From the NCBI RefSeq assembly GCF_029784155.1, contig NC_073693.1, positions 181,371,802 through 181,435,801 on the forward strand: 64,000 nt of DNA, read 5' to 3'. Below the pieces are notes generated by a model. It made no database searches, was not told where the DNA came from, and saw nothing but the letters and a program-made list of their open reading frames with translations. Within the stretch, counting starts at the first letter, position 1. Each line of letters opens with the position of its first letter. Made by a program: the position numbers and the translations under genes. Below are positions 45,249 through 55,654 of the stretch, piece after piece. This stretch comes from Uranotaenia lowii. Lineage: Eukaryota; Arthropoda; Insecta; Diptera; Culicidae.

Positions 45249-46764
45249 TCAAAATCATACACTGAATCTTCACTATTATTCAGTTCTGATTCAACTAATA
45301 GTGACAAATTTTTTGCGCCTTTGCTCAGTGCGTCTTTGCTTTCAGCCATTCAATATTATTTTTGAAAGATTCGATTGATCGTCCTCAAAATAAAATGATA
45401 AATTTAGCAACGCGACAAAAAGATTAAAAACTACTTATGGAAGATACGATTAATGATCAGAAAAAACTAACTGAGTATTTTTGCAACACGCCCCTGTCAC
45501 CACACACTCGGACCGAGTTCGGCAAAAAAACTCCCCCGGTAAAGTGCACTTGAATTCAAACCAGAGTTCCGGAATTGTTAGGCGATGGCCTCGGTTCAAT
45601 TGGAAAGGGTAAGTACCTATCGATATTTAATATTATCGCGCAGCACTAAACAATGACTAATTCGTAAACTATTGGTTTCCCTTAGGAGCTCACGGAAAGA
45701 AGGATGCACCAACAGATAATTTGCAGATTTCGAAAGATTTGTTGGCCGTTTGGTGGACTAAGACCGGAATTGATACTGTTGAAATCACATCAACGGTGAA
45801 TTCGCTATTGGGTTGCGAAGATGAAATTATTTTCGGACGACGTGGTGCCGCCAAATCCCGTAGGAAAAACTATTAAATTTCTGCTCAGATTTTGCCTGGA
45901 AGAATCCAACTGAATGGAGCCGGATTGTTATGTGATGGCCTCTGTTCCAGCGGTAGCGGTGAGGAGCAATATTTCTCAAGTGATTTGTAGAATAATTAAA
46001 CTTAATTTGAATGATGATATTGTCATTGAAGTTGAAATCCGAAGTTTTCGCGCTGGTGATTGGCAACCTTGCCAAACAGCGACGATAACAATTCTTCAAA
46101 CACCTCGGCGATTGGCAACCCGTTCTTTTGTTTGGTTCCGACACTCGGAAGATATTTGACAGATGTCTGGTCAACATGGAATGTCGTCAGTGATGTCGCC
46201 GTCGCTGATGTTGACGAAAACTCCGGTTTGGGGATTCAGCGACAATACTAATAAAAAATGTTTATTTTCCAGGAACTGATGTTATGCTGAACCAACTCCG
46301 TATGAGAATCAGAAGCAGCGGCACCCTGAGTGTTGGCGTATGAAAAAAAATTATTTCATAAAATGTGCGGAATTTTGAAAAGTGTAGTACAAAGTACTAA
46401 TGTAGACTAATTTTGTGATTAATAAACGATTATAAAAGCTAACTTTTATTATTAATTTTGATCTTTTTATCAACACTATACGATATGCTGTATCGTTATT
46501 TTTCTTATGAGACGATCATTTAGTAAAGATTCTACGTGTGGTACAGCTCGTTTCAGGGCGATTAGAAAAAAGCAAAAAAATGAATCGTTTATTTACTTAA
46601 CAACCCGTTCCCTGTATCGTTATTTGTGTCTAAACGATTCCATTTGATGAAAAAACGATTTGTCAAATCGTTAATTAATAATCCAAAACTATACAGGGAA
46701 TCTTTTGTGTGTCTTGGGAAGAAGATAATGAGAATCGTTATTGTATAATACTGCTCTATGCGGG
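45249..46764 (+). mobile_element. CCCGCATAG TIR element, copy 1 (main part)
   Basis: Continues from 33871-33880; the target word CCCGCATAGTTCAAAATC is intact in copy 2. It ends CTATGCGGG. It has about 228 bp more than copy 2 (46022-46250 region). It contains a two-exon frame with an internal partial repeat of the exon-1 end (GATGGCCTC..GTTC words at 45584 and 45935), and an ATCGTT/AACGAT-rich right half. Confidence 0.8.
45554..45876 (+). CDS. Two-exon cargo frame in CCCGCATAG copy 1, unknown protein
   Basis: The frame RVPELLGDGLGSIGKG runs to the donor G|GTAAGTAC (45609). The acceptor TTTCCCTTAG (45685) continues in frame with AHGKKDAPTDNLQISKDL, LAVWWTKTGIDTVEITSTVN and IIFGRRGAAKSRRKNY, stopping at TAA 45874-45876; about 83 codons. 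An alternative frame from ATG 45585 (MASVQLER) also splices. Copy 2 preserves the same arrangement at about 47478-47807. The family is not recognised. Confidence 0.45.
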
Positions 46765-47169
46765 CGGTTCCTGTCTTCAATGGATTCGTTCATACTTGAT
46801 CGAAAGAACTAGAGAACGTGAGATCTAGTATTTTCTCGGTCAACAGTGGTATTCCACAAGGGAGTCACTTGGGACCCCTTCTTTTCATCGCTGATATGAA
46901 CGAATTTCCTGAAGTACTGACTGATTTGTTCGTGCTGGTTTATGCCGATTATTTAAAAATGTTTTCGTCTATTTGTCACCCGAATGATGGCGTGACTCTG
47001 CAAAATGCATTACACAGGTTCACAGAGTGTAGCAATTGATTCGACCTAAAGGTACCTCGAAATGCAACGTGATAACATTTTCTCGGAAAATAAGCAATAT
47101 CACTCATGAATATGAATAACTCTTAGGAAACGATTGCATAATTGCTCGAGAAAACTCAGTGAAAGACTT
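46765..47169 (+). pseudogene. LINE reverse transcriptase fragment between the two copies
   Basis: In shifting frames it reads VNSGIPQGSHLGPLLFIADM and VLVYADYLKMF (RT fingers and YADD-like box, here YADY) and later ENSVKDL, where the next expected residues GVILDSKL are cut off by copy 2. It is truncated at both ends by the transposon copies. Confidence 0.8.
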
Positions 47170-48467
47170 CCCGCATAGTTCAAAATCATACACTGAATCT
47201 TCACTATTATTCAGTTCTGATTCAACTAATAGTGACAAATTTTTTGCGCCTTTGCTCAGTGCGTCTTTGCTTTCAGCCATTCAATATTATTTTTGAAAGA
47301 TTCGATTGATCGTCCTCAAAATAAAATGATAAATTTAGCAACGCGACAAAAAGATTAAAAACTACTTATGGAAGATACGATTAATGATCAGAAAAAACTA
47401 ACTGAGTATTTTTGCAACACGCCCCTGTCACCACACACTCGGACCGAGTTCGGCAAAAAAACTCCCCCGGTAAAGTGCACTTGAATTCAAACCAGAGTTC
47501 CGGAATTGTTAGGCGATGGCCTCGGTTCAATTGGAAAGGGTAAGTTCCTATCGATATTTAATATTATCGCGCAGCACTAAACAATGACTAATTCGTAAAC
47601 TATTGGTTTCCCTTAGGAGCTCACGGAAAGAAGGATGCACCAACAGATAATTTGCAGATTTCGAAAGATTTGTTGGCCGTTTGGTGGACTAAGACCGGAA
47701 TTGATACTGTTGAAATCACATCAACGGTGAATTCGCTATCGGGTTGCGAAGATGAAATTATTTTCGGACGACGTGGTGCCGCCAAATCCCGTAGGAAAAA
47801 CTATTAAATTTCTGCTCAGATTTTGCCTGGAAGAATCCAACTGAATGGAGCCGGATTGTTATGTGATGGCCTCTGTTCCAGCGGTAGCGGTGAGGAGCAA
47901 TATTTCTCAAGTGATTTGTAGAATAATTAAACTTAATTTGAATGATGATACTAATAAAAAATGTTTATTTTCCAGGAACTGATGTTATGCTGAACCAACT
48001 CCGTATGAGAATCAGAAGCAGCGGCACCCTGAGTGTTGGCGTATGAAAAAAAATTATTTCATAAAATGTGCGGAATTTTGAAAAGTGTAGTACAAAGTAC
48101 TAATGTAGACTAATTTTGTGATTAATAAACGATTATAAAAGCTAACTTTTATTATTAATTTTGATCTTTTTATCAACACTATACGATATGCTGTATCGTT
48201 ATTTTTCTTATGAGACGATCATTTAGTAAAGATTCTACGTGTGGTACAGCTCGTTTCAGGGCGATTAGAAAAAAGCAAAAAAATGAATCGTTTATTTACT
48301 TAACAACCCGTTCCCTGTATCGTTATTTGTGTCTAAACGATTCCATTTGATGAAAAAACGATTTGTCAAATCGTTAATTAATAATCCAAAACTATACAGG
48401 GAATCTTTTGTGTGTCTTGGGAAGAAGATAATGAGAATCGTTATTGTATAATACTGCTCTATGCGGG
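47170..48467 (+). mobile_element. CCCGCATAG TIR element, copy 2
   Basis: CCCGCATAG (47170-47178) to CTATGCGGG (48459-48467), almost identical to copy 1 except for a deletion of about 228 bp near 47948 and a few substitutions. The TIR is perfect over 9 bp. Confidence 0.85.
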
Positions 48468-48620
48468 ACCACCAAGGCGAAGAGCAGACCGACCACGGCC
48501 ATCCCGATGACAGCCGTCAGGATGTTCGTCTGCCCAAAGAAGCTCGTGGTTCAGTCGCAGTCGTGCCCGTCCGTCGGCGTAATATGCTGGTTTGGCTCAG
48601 ATCCAGGCCGTCCCTAAACA
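48468..48620 (-). pseudogene. E3 cargo: transmembrane-like exon
   Basis: The minus strand reads SFFGQTNILTAVIGMAVVGL into LFALV at the ACCAC junction, continuing at 33865. About 23 hydrophobic residues form one plausible membrane helix. The family is unknown. Confidence 0.4.
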
Positions 48621-50067
48621 ACTCTACCGTCTACCGATCGAGAATAATTTAATAATTTTGAGAAATTCAATACAAACCTTTTAAACATGCTTATTTTTTT
48701 TTAATAATAGAATTCCGAATCCGAAATGCGAGTAGATATAAATAGACATACATTAATTTCATTCCAAATAAAAAAAAAATAATTTCAAACATCACAATCT
48801 TATTATTTTTTAACCTGATTTGTGTTGTAATCTTTATGCAGAATTTTATTATTTTGAAATCAATTATGGATCACTTTTAAAAAGGGTGTATTTTAATTTC
48901 CATTAAACGATAAGTTTAAACCAAATCGATATTTTTTGTCAGAGTTGCCAAAAATATATTTGTGCTTTTTCCCAACCAAAAATTTTATTATTTTTGGTCG
49001 AAATTTGATTATTTTCACAATATATTTTTCTGCGTGTAGAATTCTAGTAATTTTCAATTTTTGAAATCACCGTTGTTTTTCTTCTGATATTGATTTATAA
49101 ATAAAAAGATCGTTATATTCAATTGCTTTGAATTTATTCAAAAAAAAAAACTGCATGCGGAAGCAGTAGCATTTTTATTACTTACACTCTACGTCGGTTA
49201 TTTTGTCATCGGTAGTTTAGCGGTTTTAACAGTCTCGCATGTCGCATGTCAACACTTTGGCATCCGGAGTTTCCATTCTATAATTAAAAAAAAGTTAGAA
49301 TGAAATTTATTAAATCATTAACGAATTTTTATCTTACAACAATTAGCTAGATCTTATTTCGCCATAATACAATGGTGGTTTGCGGAGATTTGTCTGAACG
49401 TCATCAAGACAACCAAAAGAACAGCTTTCCTGAACGCGCAAATCAAATGAGCGCAGTGGACCGTGCTGAGTAACCTATCAAAGAGGCGAGATACAGGGTT
49501 GATAGCTGAAATTTTATAATAGGAAAATTTTTCAGTACATAATTAGAATTGAAGTAATTGTATCGTTAAGCGATTTTATAAAAAAGTAGCTCCTTGCTTG
49601 AATTAAATGTTAAACTTAGCCCCTCTATAACTACATCATACTACGGGATGAAAATCCCGGGAAAAAATTCAAACTCATCAGGTTTTTAAATATTTGCCTA
49701 CAACGAACGGATCGAAAAGATTGTACGGTTCAAATGGATCTTTCGGTTCAAGCGGATCGAGCAAATCAAACGAACGATCAGATCAAACGCTTTGAATGTA
49801 TCGTATGGCATGGTTCAAAGGGATCGAACAAGTCGAAATGATCAAACGGATCGAACAGTTCGTACGGTTCAAACTGATCATACGACTCGAAAGATTTAAA
49901 CGAATCGAAATGATCCAACGTATCCACTTTGAATATTTTTAATTCACATGAACACTTGAATTAAGATTTTTCAGTGTGAGTTAATAAAAATAAATTTCTA
50001 ACTTCAAAAATGAGAGCTCAATGGAAGCTTTTGAAAGCATAAGGAAATAACATGAAGTTAAACTTAC
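48621..50067 (-). other. E3 interior, intron-like, with GATCGAA-rich repeat
   Basis: AT-rich, non-coding. 49695-49925 is a degenerate repeat of GGATCGAAC/GGTTCAAA words. On the minus strand TTTAATTATAG|AATGGAAAC at about 49277 is a possible further exon start. Confidence 0.4.
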
Positions 50068-50823
50068 CTTGCCTGTAAATGGGAGATAATTTAAAAACTG
50101 CAGCGCCATGTCCAGCTTCCCGCGCATCCACAGCAGCATGATTGAAGGTGTCTTAACAAGTCCTGAAAGAAAAACACTTTTATGGTTTCTTTCTAATTAT
50201 ATCTGTTGCTTCTGGAACAGCTAGTAGTTCGAATTCGGAACTCATATTTTCAATTGACTGCATTCGGAAACAGATGATACGGAACATCGAAAACCGCTCG
50301 CAGTATTTTATACGAGTTTGGAAACCTATTTACAATGTCCATTGATTACAAAGCCTTAGAAATCTCATCATTATCTGAAAGCTGGAACAAAATTTGGAAG
50401 TCCGAACTCAGAAGCAGCTTTGCAAACGATATTTCTGCTGTACCGGACCAGCTGTTCCAGAAGGCAGTCAATTGAAAAGTCGATTTTCAAACTAGAACGG
50501 AGCACTGTGAACAGTTTTTGCATGTTCAGGTAACTATTTGAACAATTATTAATTTACCTTGTTTCCAATTTTGCCGCTCCGATTGTTTTCGGCCCTGAAA
50601 CCACAGAAACCTGAAATAAAGAAGCATAATTAAGTTTCTTTCAAGATCAAATTCAATCGTTAATCTTACTTACCAATCGAAATTCCGTTTCAAACAGGAT
50701 AATTTCAACCCGGAAAAACATCCACCGGAGGTTCTTCCGAACGGCCACCATAGTATCCGAAGGATAAGCCTTCGGAAATCTGCCAACAGCCGCAGCGGCA
50801 TTACGAAAACGGAATCGAAACAT
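50068..50823 (-). pseudogene. E3 cargo: three exon-like blocks on the minus strand
   Basis: Block A runs from about 50823 (ATG) to the donor CGATTG|GTAAGTAAG at 50674. Block B is 50610-50558 between CTTTATTTCAG and AACAAG|GTAAAT. Block C is 50162-50068 between TTTTCTTTCAG and GGCAAG|GTAAGT. B and C splice in one frame: FLWFQGRKQSERQNWKQG then LVKTPSIMLLWMRGKLDM and ALQFLNYLPFTGK. Three consecutive canonical introns in the same orientation make a captured gene segment plausible. The family is not recognised. Confidence 0.45.
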
Positions 50824-51077
50824 TCCGAAATCGACCGAAAACAAAAATGAAATTCCTGTCAACACAAAACGTTGACCGCGGTTCAAGTACAGACTAAAAG
50901 TTCGAGTCCAAGCTACTTGAAATGCTAAAACTAGTAGCAAATGGGTGATTTTTACTCAAATTGAGCTAATTGCAAGGAAAAATTAGAAAGTACTAACTCA
51001 ACAGTAAAATTTTTTTTTTGCTAACGGAAAGTAACAGCCATTTTTTGCTAAGTGGAGCCTCGAAAATTTTGTGTGTA

Positions 51078-52715
51078 AGGATCGAAGTTTCATAGAGTTA
51101 AAAGTGGTTCCAGATACGTGGTAAAAAGGAAAATGAAAAAATAATTTACTAGAAGAAGTGAAGTGATGATTGTTGGTGCGAAAGAGTAGTCCCCGAATCG
51201 TGTGTAAACACGTTCACCTAACCGTCTGGAATATAGCTGGCCTGGCGGTTTCGACATTTTGGGGAGATGATCGAAATGCAGTTCCGGTGAGAAACTTCCA
51301 ATTTTCACTTATATGTCTTCTTGTTTACGCTCAATTTTGTTTGTACAAGTTATTTGAAGAATTAGTTTTTTTTTTTTCCAATCGTAGTAATCTGTGACTT
51401 TGCTACTTTTGCAGCGTGGTTTATGTTCTCCGCGTTCGTGCGGTTCGTGCAGGTTTGTGTTATTGCTACTATATAGGGCCCACGTTGGGCGATAGCTGCG
51501 CTTTTTGGTGGTTGCGGCGAGTAGCAGATCTTCTTTATGTTGAGCAGACTCGAGACTGGTTTTCAATTTCACAAACGGAATGCATTTTCGTTTTCTAGTG
51601 TCGATTAGCTGTTTTTACTAAAATTTAATTCGATGACGATTTCATGATGGTAGTAGACACTCCTAGTAATAATCGAATAATCAAATTTTTCTTTACGTGT
51701 CTGGAACATAAATTTTTTTTAAGTTTTAAATACCAGTGCAATCACAGTTTTAATCATAAAACTACACCTTGGGTAAGTTTTGGTGATTAAGTATGTTACA
51801 AACCTAATCAATCACCAAATCGTTAGTGTTTAAAGAGCGCTAGAACTTTCATCAAAACATTTCAAATAGTTTACTCAGATACATCTTCAAACAGTTAATT
51901 TTTCGATTTAGTTTCGAATTTCTATTTTGCACTAATATTTTCCAAATTAATAACCCTTGATAATGTTTTTAAGTACTCTTTAATTAGGATCCATTCTGAA
52001 AAAGTCTTTTATTTTATTTAACTGTTATATTTTAATTATTAATTTATATTACAGGTTAATTAGCCTAACATGCATTTTAAAATTCAAAATTAAAATTAAA
52101 AATGTGATTTAAAATAATTTTAAAACAATTCCAGCACTACATATTTTAATTGGTTAAACCTTATCGCGATTTTATTTTTTTCTTAACTGCTTTCATGAAG
52201 TTTGTATCTCTCACTTTGTTTAATTATATTTTTCCATTAACCTACCCAAATATTGTGTTCTTCACTTTATATTTTATTATAATTAAATTCCTAAATTTTA
52301 TATTGCTTGTTCGTGAATTTTTAACATTTATCGACAAATATAAAATTTTATAACAAATATGGTTTACAGCTAAGAACTGAAATGTTTTCAAAATTAGTTT
52401 CATATGAATGATATCGTTTTACTGATTTTACAAAACTCTTATGCATAATTTATATCAACATCGCGAACGCACCAATGAAAATAAGTACTAGGGAAGGCAA
52501 AACGGGATTTTTAAGTGCTTTCGAATGAAACATTCGTACACCAACATAATTCAATACAACAATTACTTGTGCAATAACAAAATAAATCTCGATATTCTAA
52601 TTATATTTTTATTTCAGATCTGTATCCTTTTAAAAAAAGATATATTCCATAATTATAATCATATATATTTTATTACATTGTGCAATTTGTTTACATATTT
52701 TCCTTATATGAAGCA
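51078..52715 (+). other. Remainder of the retroelement body, AT-rich
   Basis: Continues the insertion that starts at 30451. 51150-51600 is GC-richer with exon-like borders (CAGTTCCG|GTGAGAAAC; CTTTTGCAG|CGTGG) but no recognisable protein; 51600-52715 is very AT-rich with no features. Confidence 0.4.
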
Positions 52716-52931
52716 TACATGTTGATTTTTAGAACGAATGCATCTGGGGATAACCCAAAGAAATAATTGCAAGCGGCACGGGTAGCCGGCCATTGTAGGT
52801 TTCTGAGGGTTGGATGCCTTCTTTCGACGAACCATCGGACCGTGGAAGCCCTAGAAGAAATTCGAAGGCCAAGCCACACAGCCATAGGCAGGACCTTGTT
52901 ACCGATGGGGGAACCATACATACATACATAC
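52716..52931 (+). mobile_element. SINE-like 3' end with (CATA)n tail
   Basis: GAATGCATCTGGGGATAACC, TGTAGGTTTCTGAGGGTTGG and ACCGATGGGGGAACC match the minus-strand SINE at 6322-6530 in order. It ends in (CATA)n directly before the 22-bp duplication. Confidence 0.75.
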
Positions 52932-54939
52932 AATTCTTGGTAATATTCTCAATGAATACGTTCCAACAAAATTAAAGCGACGAACAAATAATAACAAAAA
53001 TCCGCCATGGTTCACGAAAGAGCTTGTGCATTTAAGAAATAAAAAGCAGAAGGCACATAAAAACTGGAAAAAGAATCCATCATTAGTCACTAAGTTGGAA
53101 CACCAAGAAGCCAGTAATCGACTAGCAATACGCTTAAATACTTCTTTCCAAGACTATAATATAAAAATTGAGCAAAACATAAAATCAAACCCAAGAAACT
53201 TTTTTAGATATGTCAATACAAAATTAAAAAATAATAGTTTTCCATCTCGCATGCACTTTGGCAGCATAGAAGGTCAAAATTCCGAAAAAATTTGTAATCT
53301 ATTCGCCGACTTTTTCCAAAATGTTTACACTAGTTTTTCCGAGCAAGATCGTGATACTTCGTTTTTTAGTTATCTCTCTGATTCAACGGTACTTACTGTA
53401 GTAGAATCAATTTCCTTTGAAGAAATATGTAAAACCATTTCTTCCTTAGACAGCACTAAAGGGCCCGGGCCTTATGGAATTCCTCCACTTCTTTTAAAAA
53501 ATCTAGTAAATGAACTGAGTATGCCATTGTTTCTTCTATTTAACTCTTCATTGAAATCAGGTGTTTTTCCTCAAGTATGGAAAGAATCATTTCTTGTACC
53601 CATATTCAAGTCAGGAAAAAAATCTGACATAAACAATTACAGGGGCATAGCCATTTTATCGTGCATACCAAAACTTTTCGAAGCTATAGTGAATGCAAAA
53701 ATATATAACCAAATTAAAACACTCATTACTGAAAAGCAACATGGATTTGTTAAAGGAAGATCTACAGCCACTAATTTACTCGAGTTTGTTACCTATAATA
53801 TTAGCTGTATGGATCGCGGTAATTCTGTACAGGCTTTATACACGGACTTCAGTAAAGCTTTTGACAGAATTGACATCCCCATGTTAATTTTTAAATTTAA
53901 TAAACAGGGTTTCAGTTCACACCTACTGAAATGGATAAGGTCCTATTTAACGAACCGCTCACAAGTTGTTAGACTTAATGGTTCACTTTCAAAAAGTATC
54001 TCCGTTACTTCTGGTGTGCCTCAAGGCTCCCATCTCGGCCCCTTATTATTTATTTTATACGTAAATGATATAACTTGTCTTCTCAAGCAGTCAAATGTGC
54101 TAATTTATGCTGATGATATGAAACTTTATATGAAAGTTAATAGCGAAGAAGACTTTAGAATCTTTCAAAACGAAGTTAATGTATTTAACAAATGGTGCAT
54201 TAAAAGTCTGCTCAAACTTAACGTGGCAAAATGTTCAAATATTGTATTTACCAGAAGAAAATGTCAGTCATATGAAATTGTCAAATTGGGAGATGATCCT
54301 GTCGAGAGAGTCAACAAGATTAGAGACCTTGGAGTTATATTGGACTCAAAACTTACCTTTGTAGATCACTATAACTCAATAATCCAGAAATCAAACGGTA
54401 TGTTAGCATTTATAAAACGTTTCAGTTATAATTTTAAAGACCCATACACAATAAAAACATTGTACACAGCTTATGTTAGATCTATTCTTGAGTATTGTAG
54501 CATTGTGTGGTCGCCTTTCCAAATTTTACATAAAAACCGTTTGGAATCAGTCCAGAAACAATTTGTTCTATTCGCTTTACGAAATTTAGGATGGTCTCAG
54601 AACCAATTACCTAGCTATGAATCACGTTGCCTGCTTATAAACATGGAAACATTAAGTGTAAGAAGAGAGTTTGCTGCAATCTGTTTTGTAAATGACATAA
54701 TTAATCAGCGCGTACAGTCTGCTTATCTACTAAATCAATTAAACTTTTATTGTCCTTGCCGTCATTTAAGAACAAGAAATCTTTTCATTATAACCTCTAC
54801 TCGAACTGATTATGGAAAATATAGTCCTGTTAATTGTTTAATGTATAGTTATAATAAACATTATGAGAATATAGACTTAACTATGTCAAAACAGCAGCTG
54901 AAAAAAGGTTTTTACGGTAACAGGCACCGAAGAACCTGA
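52932..54939 (+). CDS. LINE ORF2, reverse transcriptase part
   Basis: Resumes the frame of 29449-30450 after the insertion (ILGNILNEYVPTKLKRR). RT motifs: STKGPGPYGIPP, NNYRGIAILSCIPKLFE, ALYTDFSKAFDRID, SGVPQGSHLGPLLFILYVND and catalytic LIYADDMKLY, then RDLGVILDSKLTFVDH and the C-terminal YVRSILEYCSIVWSP. It is uninterrupted to TGA 54937-54939. A short (ATT)n tail follows. Clade CR1/jockey group; PHD-bearing ORF1 favours CR1. It was intact apart from the 22.5-kb insertion and the ORF1 damage. Confidence 0.9.
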
Positions 54940-55654
54940 CTTGGTAAATGTAAAGAAAAATTATTATTATTAAGCTTATTTGAACATTGTAATCTCTAGG
55001 TTGGTAGTAAGTTGCTATCGAAATACTGGTATATGAAGTTTTCATTTACCGTGGTTGAATTAAAAGGAATCTTTCGATTGCTTTGATTCAGTTGAATCAT
55101 TCAACCAAGTAGGCTCACAACACAACAGAATGAATGTAATAAATATTTCGTTATTTTCAATAAACAATTATATGTAAAGATATTGAAATACTTACTGCAA
55201 TCTATCCGCCTAATTTGTTTCATCGACCGTTTTCAATTCTCAAATGACTGCCGAAATTTTGACAAGATCAAAGACTACACGTTTTTAAGCGTACTCATGC
55301 TTTCCAAAAACAAGTGTAATATTGTCCCTTCCAAATGACCCATTATTTGACAGATAGTGGACGTTCCCAATAACGGGTCGAATCTACAAGTTTTAGGGGT
55401 TCCGCAAAATGAGTGTTTAACTGATGTCATCGTGCTCATTAATTATTGCTCTGCATCTTAATCCGTACACGAGAGCAAGAGAGTGTTGAAAAACTGCACT
55501 GAATTTGGAATATTTCAAAATGTATGTTTCAAATCCATTTCTCAATGCTTCCGAAATTTTTTCAACTTTGACATTCAATCAAATTCTTTGATTCAAAACC
55601 ATATTGCGAAAGTAATTAGTTTACTAACTGAATCCATTCTTTAAAAAAAACTAT
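54940..55654. other. LINE 3' UTR, intron sequence and a TIR relic
   Basis: The LINE ends near (ATT)n at 54961-54973. 55335-55400 contains TGACCCATTATTTGACAG and CAATAACGGGTCGAA, an inverted relic of the subterminal region of 16953-20915. Otherwise nothing. Confidence 0.5.

Larger units (their letters stand above)
33871..48467. mobile_element. Composite insertion: two CCCGCATAG elements around a LINE fragment
   Basis: It begins CCCGCATAG (33871) and ends CTATGCGGG (48467), flanked by ACCAC at 33866-33870 and 48468-48472. Inside are copy 1 (33871-33880 plus 45249-46764, split by the LTR retrotransposon), a 405-bp LINE RT fragment (46765-47169) and copy 2 (47170-48467). Inner borders have no matching duplication, so the two copies and the RT fragment entered E3 as a unit. 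The superfamily is not assigned. Confidence 0.7.
33062..51075 (-). mobile_element. E3: CACACAAAAT TIR element, inverted, split by a 14.6-kb insertion
   Basis: The left end CACACAAAATTTCTGAGGCC is of the type found at the right of E1 and E2, and the right end (GGAGCCTCGAAAATTTTGTG) is of their left type, so E3 lies in inverse orientation. TA flanks are at 33060-33061 and 51076-51077. Its own sequence is about 3.4 kb: 33062-33870 and 48473-51075. The minus strand carries exon-like blocks with splice sites, a predicted membrane segment, a stop and AATAAA near 33665. The composite insertion 33871-48467 is flanked by ACCAC. Confidence 0.8.
30451..52931 (+). mobile_element. Retroelement inserted in LINE ORF2 (22-bp duplication), itself full of TIR elements
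   Basis: The 22 bases at 30429-30450 recur exactly at 52932-52953, immediately after a (CATA)n tail at 52916-52931. That is a long target-site duplication typical of LINE or SINE insertion in + orientation. Its own sequence is 30451-30577 plus 51078-52931: the 5' part starts CAGTTTTCGTTGTGCTTCGG, and the 3' 215 bp match the 3' half of the SINE at 6322-6641. No RT remains; the middle 51600-52700 is very AT-rich. The E1-E3 array was inserted at its TA (30578-30579). Confidence 0.75.

Noticed and set aside
45146..45349. Minus-strand frame MAESKDALSKGAKNL running from the CCCGCATAG element into the LTR
   Set aside because: It crosses the LTR insertion junction, so the combined frame is accidental; only the part inside the element could be real and it is too short to judge.
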